From: Bradyrhizobium sp. CCBAU 51765
Lineage (GTDB): Bacteria; Pseudomonadota; Alphaproteobacteria; Rhizobiales; Xanthobacteraceae
Direction of reading: 5' to 3'
Assembly (NCBI RefSeq): GCF_015291725.1
Contig: NZ_CP030038.1
Span: 3,275,001 to 3,339,000 of the forward strand
DNA length: 64,000 nt
The position numbers and the translations under genes were made by a program. Positions 60,904-64,000 of this stretch are shown piece after piece. Numbering within the stretch: the first letter of the stretch is position 1; each line of letters starts with the position of its first letter. Under the pieces are notes generated by a model, which saw nothing but the letters and a program-made list of their open reading frames with translations, ran no database searches and was not told the DNA's origin.

Positions 60904-60917
60904 CTTCACCCGCTCCA
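60904..60917 (+). repeat. Candidate attR (copy of tRNA-Gly 3' end)
   Basis: CTTCACCCGCTCCA, identical to the last 14 bases of the tRNA-Gly gene at 36647-36660 and in the same orientation. The bases before it differ (GGAGCG versus ATTCCC). It lies 83 bases past the P-type ATPase stop and beside the SDR relic. If real, the element between is about 24 kb. Confidence 0.38.
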
Positions 60918-60999
60918 TCCCGATCCCGTTGCTCCGGCTCCAAAGGGCCGGGCGGCGGCGCTCGCGGAGAACATTGCAGGCGCGACCGGCGGCGGCGAT

Positions 61000-63654
61000 T
61001 TAATGATCTCGATTGGCAAGCGCGATGATGGCGCGGCCGACCTGAATGAGCAGCGATGGCGCCAGGCTGCAGCCCATGATGACGGCCCACATCGCCGCCG
61101 TCGGGGAGGTGACGTGCAAGACCTCCGCCATCAGCGGCCAGTAGGGAGGAACCGCGAGCAGAGCGCCGCAGAGGCCGACGGCAGCCCAGATCCATGGATT
61201 GCGCGTGACTTCGTTGGCGACGATGCCGGAGCGGCTGCTGCGTATGTCGAAGACGTGCCAGAGTTGCGCGAATGCGATCGTCAGGAATGTGGTGGTGACC
61301 ACTGCCTCGCCGGTCCAGCCGGCCGAAAGTGCCAGCCCAAGCGCCGCGAAAGTTCCGCCGGCCAGCGGAATGCTCTGCAGCACGATCGTTGTCCATTGTC
61401 GGCGACCGAGGATCGGCTCCTTCGGATGGCGCGGCGGCCGCTCGAGAATATCGCGTTCTCCCTCGCCCATTGCCAGTGCGAAAGCGGGGAATACGTCGGT
61501 CACGAGATTCAGGTACAGGATCTGCAGCGGAAGGATCGGCAGGGGCAGTGCCGCCGCGATCGCGATCCCAACAACCAGGACCTCGCTGATGTTGCAGGAC
61601 AGAAGGTAAGCGGCGGCCCGACGGATATTGCCGAAAATGACTCTGCCTTCCCGAACCGCCTTGACGATCGTCGGAAAGGCGTCGTCGAGCAGGATCATCG
61701 CCGCCGCCTGGCGCGCGACGTCCGTTCCGCGCAGGCCCATGGCCACGCCGATGTCGGCCTGCTTCAACGCTGGTGCATCGTTCACGCCATCCCCCGTCAT
61801 CGCGACGATTTCACCGGACGCCTGATACGCGCGTACGATCGCAAGTTTCTCGGCCGGGCTGACGCGGGCGAAGATGCCAACGCGCTTCAGCTCCTGCGGG
61901 TGCTTTTCGATGAGATGCTGGACATGGCGGCCTTCTGCCACATGGTCAGTCTCGAGTCCGATCGCACGGCCTATGCTACGGGCCGTGACGGCATGATCGC
62001 CGGTCACCATCACGACACGGATGCCGGCATGACGGCAATCGCGGATCGCCTGCGGAACGTCGGCGCGCGCAGGGTCTTCCAGGCCGACAAGGCCCACGAA
62101 TACCAGCGCGCGATAAGGCTCAGCATCTGCGGATATCGCCAGTTTGCTCGCGCAGGCGAGCACGCGCAGGCCGTGCTGTCCGAGCTCGGCAATACGCCCG
62201 CTCCATAGACGGCGCGCGGCTTCGTCCAGTGTCGTCTCGCCGTTCTCGGTGAGCATGCCGGTGCACGCGGCGAGCACATGCTCCGGTGCACCCTTCACGG
62301 CATAGAAATACGCGTCGCCGTGCTGGTGCACGGTCGCCATCATCTTGCTTTCGTTGTCGAAAGCGTGCTTGGCCGCGATCGGGAAGCCGCGCAGCAGCTC
62401 GCGGCGATTCAAACCTGCCGCCCGGCCAGCCTGCAGCAGCGCCACTTCCATGGGATCACCGCTATGGGCTGCTCCCCCGCGGCCAAGCGAGGCCTCGTTG
62501 CAGAGTACCATTGTATGCAGCAGCCGCTGGAGCAGCGCATCGCCGGCCAGCTCCTCCGCGCCGGCCTTTTCGACTTCGCCGGATTCCACCCACAACCGCC
62601 GCACGGCCATCCGGTTCTCGGTGAGCGTTCCGGTCTTGTCGGTCAGGATCACCGTGGTCGCGCCCAATGTCTCGACCGCGGAGAGCCGCTCCAGCAGCGC
62701 ATTCTGGCGCGCCATGCGCCACATCCCGCGGGCGAGCGCGAGTGTGGCCACAATCGGCAGGCCCTCGGGAATGGCGGCCACCGCGAGCGCGATCGACGAT
62801 TCCACAACCAGGAAAGCATCCTCTCCCTTCGCCATTCCAACCGCCGCGATCACGACGGTCAGAAGCCCGACCGCCCAAACAAGCTGCCCGGACAACCGTG
62901 CGAGCCTGCGTTCAACCGGTGAGCTCTCTGGCTCCGCTTCTTCGACGAGGTGAGAGATCCGGCCGAGTTCCGTCCGGGGGCCCGTCGCGACGACAACACC
63001 AAGACCGCTGCCGCGCGTCACGGCCGTGCCCTTGAACAGCATCGATGTGCGTTCGGCGATCCGCGCATCTTCGGCGGCCGGCTCGGGCGACTTGTCAACC
63101 GGCACCGACTCGCCCGTCAGGGTCGACTCGTCGGCCGCAAGCCGCGAGGCTTCCACGATGCGCAGGTCAGCCGAGATCGCGTCGCCGGCCTCGACGAGGA
63201 GCATGTCGCCGGGTACGAGGTCCTCCGCCGGGAGCACGCGCGTGTGACCGTCGCGTCGCACGCGAGCCGATGTCCGGCCAAGCGCGCGCAGTGCCTCGAT
63301 CGATCGTGCTGCCCTGATTTCGGTCAGGAAACCGATGAGGGTATTGAGGACAAGAACCGCGACGATCGCCACGCCTTCCGCGAGTTCGACGAACCAGAAG
63401 GCGAGCGCAGCGGCTGCCGCCAGCAGGTAGACCACCGGGGTCTGCAGCTGGTGAAGAAGTATGGTCAGAGCGCTGATCCGCTTCCTTGCAGCGATCGCGT
63501 TTGAACCGAAACGGATGCGGCGCGCCGTCGCCTCATGTTCCGCGAGGCCTTGCTCCGGCTCGACTTGAAGCGCGCGAAGGATCTCGCTCGCCGGCAACGA
63601 ATGCGCGGTCGCTGTTGTCAGTCCAACTTCATGCATCAAATCGCCTTTCGGCAT
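61000..63654 (-). CDS. P-type cation-transporting ATPase (P2-like)
   Basis: 884 residues. Actuator TGES at 180-183, phosphorylation site DKTGT with D339, KGAPE nucleotide motif, and TGDGVNDAPALKQADIGVAM. PEGLP (296-300) in M4 and NLVTDVFPAFALAMGEGE in M6 are closest to P2A (Ca2+-type) pumps. The N-terminal cation-ATPase domain is present and there is no heavy-metal-binding domain. It is likely a calcium or magnesium-type transporter. An internal ATG at 63636 has a better ribosome site (AAAGG). It follows a DUF4010 gene by 21 bases on the same strand. Confidence 0.92.
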   Translation of the reverse strand: MPKGDLMHEVGLTTATAHSLPASEILRALQVEPEQGLAEHEATARRIRFGSNAIAARKRISALTILLHQLQTPVVYLLAAAAALAFWFVELAEGVAIVAVLVLNTLIGFLTEIRAARSIEALRALGRTSARVRRDGHTRVLPAEDLVPGDMLLVEAGDAISADLRIVEASRLAADESTLTGESVPVDKSPEPAAEDARIAERTSMLFKGTAVTRGSGLGVVVATGPRTELGRISHLVEEAEPESSPVERRLARLSGQLVWAVGLLTVVIAAVGMAKGEDAFLVVESSIALAVAAIPEGLPIVATLALARGMWRMARQNALLERLSAVETLGATTVILTDKTGTLTENRMAVRRLWVESGEVEKAGAEELAGDALLQRLLHTMVLCNEASLGRGGAAHSGDPMEVALLQAGRAAGLNRRELLRGFPIAAKHAFDNESKMMATVHQHGDAYFYAVKGAPEHVLAACTGMLTENGETTLDEAARRLWSGRIAELGQHGLRVLACASKLAISADAEPYRALVFVGLVGLEDPARADVPQAIRDCRHAGIRVVMVTGDHAVTARSIGRAIGLETDHVAEGRHVQHLIEKHPQELKRVGIFARVSPAEKLAIVRAYQASGEIVAMTGDGVNDAPALKQADIGVAMGLRGTDVARQAAAMILLDDAFPTIVKAVREGRVIFGNIRRAAAYLLSCNISEVLVVGIAIAAALPLPILPLQILYLNLVTDVFPAFALAMGEGERDILERPPRHPKEPILGRRQWTTIVLQSIPLAGGTFAALGLALSAGWTGEAVVTTTFLTIAFAQLWHVFDIRSSRSGIVANEVTRNPWIWAAVGLCGALLAVPPYWPLMAEVLHVTSPTAAMWAVIMGCSLAPSLLIQVGRAIIALANRDH

Positions 63655-63675
63655 CAGACCTGCGCCTCTTCCCGG

Positions 63676-64000
63676 CTATCTCCGAAACATTTGGTGAGCG
63701 ACATCAGGGCCGACTGCACCGGCCCATGCGGCCGCGATGACCAGCACGAGGCCGGGGATCAGCCGCAGCGCGAAGGAGCGTCCGCCGCTGACCCAGCCAA
63801 CGACGATCTTGCTGACCGTATTTGTCGACAGCGCCGCCAGAATCGGAGCCACAGCATCGGCGGAGCTGATCTTTCCTGAGGCGGCGAGGGTGGCTGCGGC
63901 GACGGCCGGCGAATGCGTATCTGCGAGCCCGGCTACGGCCGCGCTGACCAGCAGGCCGATTTCCCCAAACGCGTCCCGCAGGCCGGCAGCGAGCACGAGG
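63676..64000 (-). CDS. DUF4010/MgtC-like membrane protein, C-terminal part only
   Basis: The frame is open past the right end of the window; 107 residues are visible. GLRDAFGEIGLLVSAAVAGL, ADTHSPAVAAATLAASGKIS, and AVAPILAALSTNTVSKIVVG are the C-terminal DUF4010 repeats (helix-loop-helix with the conserved N-T-x-x-K). Usually fused to an N-terminal MgtC/SapB domain, which would lie beyond 64000. The link to the adjacent cation ATPase suggests ion homeostasis. Confidence 0.82.
   Translation of the reverse strand, partial: LVLAAGLRDAFGEIGLLVSAAVAGLADTHSPAVAAATLAASGKISSADAVAPILAALSTNTVSKIVVGWVSGGRSFALRLIPGLVLVIAAAWAGAVGPDVAHQMFRR

Overview
The window is GC-rich, densely coding DNA with the gene complement of a Bradyrhizobium-like alphaproteobacterium. 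This rests on recognised families (YidD, FolE, HisI, NAD kinase, RlmB, DUF2336, GFA, Omp25/31-type porin), three tRNA genes with encoded CCA ends, CtrA-type TTAA-N7-TTAA sites, and palindromic intergenic repeats of a style I associate with Bradyrhizobium. The genus is an inference; no rRNA operon or nod/nif gene is present to settle it.

Layout. 1-5 kb: an MHS-family transporter divergent from an XRE-cupin regulator with paired operator-like repeats, then a translationally coupled MOSC protein and 2Fe-2S flavin reductase, then yidD. 5-8 kb: a periplasmic ClpP-fold protein, an IscU-like scaffold, folE and hisI. 8-13 kb: a lytic transglycosylase behind a consensus CtrA site, a DUF2336 protein, an Hpt protein and a CheY-like regulator, then NAD kinase. 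13-26 kb: secreted S10 peptidase, serine hydrolase, porin, many small exported or lipoprotein genes, two methyltransferases, a GFA protein and tRNA-Thr. 25.8-36 kb: rlmB, tRNA-Tyr, LLM oxidoreductase, a LysR/MFS/GAF/amidohydrolase locus, a UvrD-like helicase, a TMEM175-like channel and a YciI protein.

36.3-61 kb looks like an accessory segment. It opens with a complete minus-strand mini transcription unit: promoter, a Shine-Dalgarno sequence complementary to the whole 16S tail, a 14-codon ORF and a strong terminator. Then come tRNA-Gly(TCC) and a truncated tyrosine integrase pointing at it. Next is an efflux operon (outer-membrane factor, MacA, MacB) with its own two-component system, then debris (a bamA 3' fragment and a dispersed repeat). 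A module of three poorly characterised proteins (formyltransferase-like, glycosyltransferase-like, HAD COG5610-like) sits beside a flagellar axial set: ECF sigma factor, flagellin, fliD, fliS, a small WP-motif protein, flgD, flgE, flgN, flgK, flgL. A decayed SDR fragment follows. A 14-bp copy of the tRNA-Gly 3' end lies at 60904, which would fit a tRNA-integrated island of about 24 kb. A 30-bp direct repeat brackets the modification/flagellar part (44687 and 60219). The window ends with a P-type cation ATPase and the C-terminus of a DUF4010/MgtC-like membrane protein.

Functionally, the flagellar block supplies cap, filament, hook cap, hook and junction proteins plus chaperones, but no basal body, motor or export gene, so it must work with machinery encoded elsewhere. 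The adjacent three-gene module is a reasonable candidate for modifying the flagellin.
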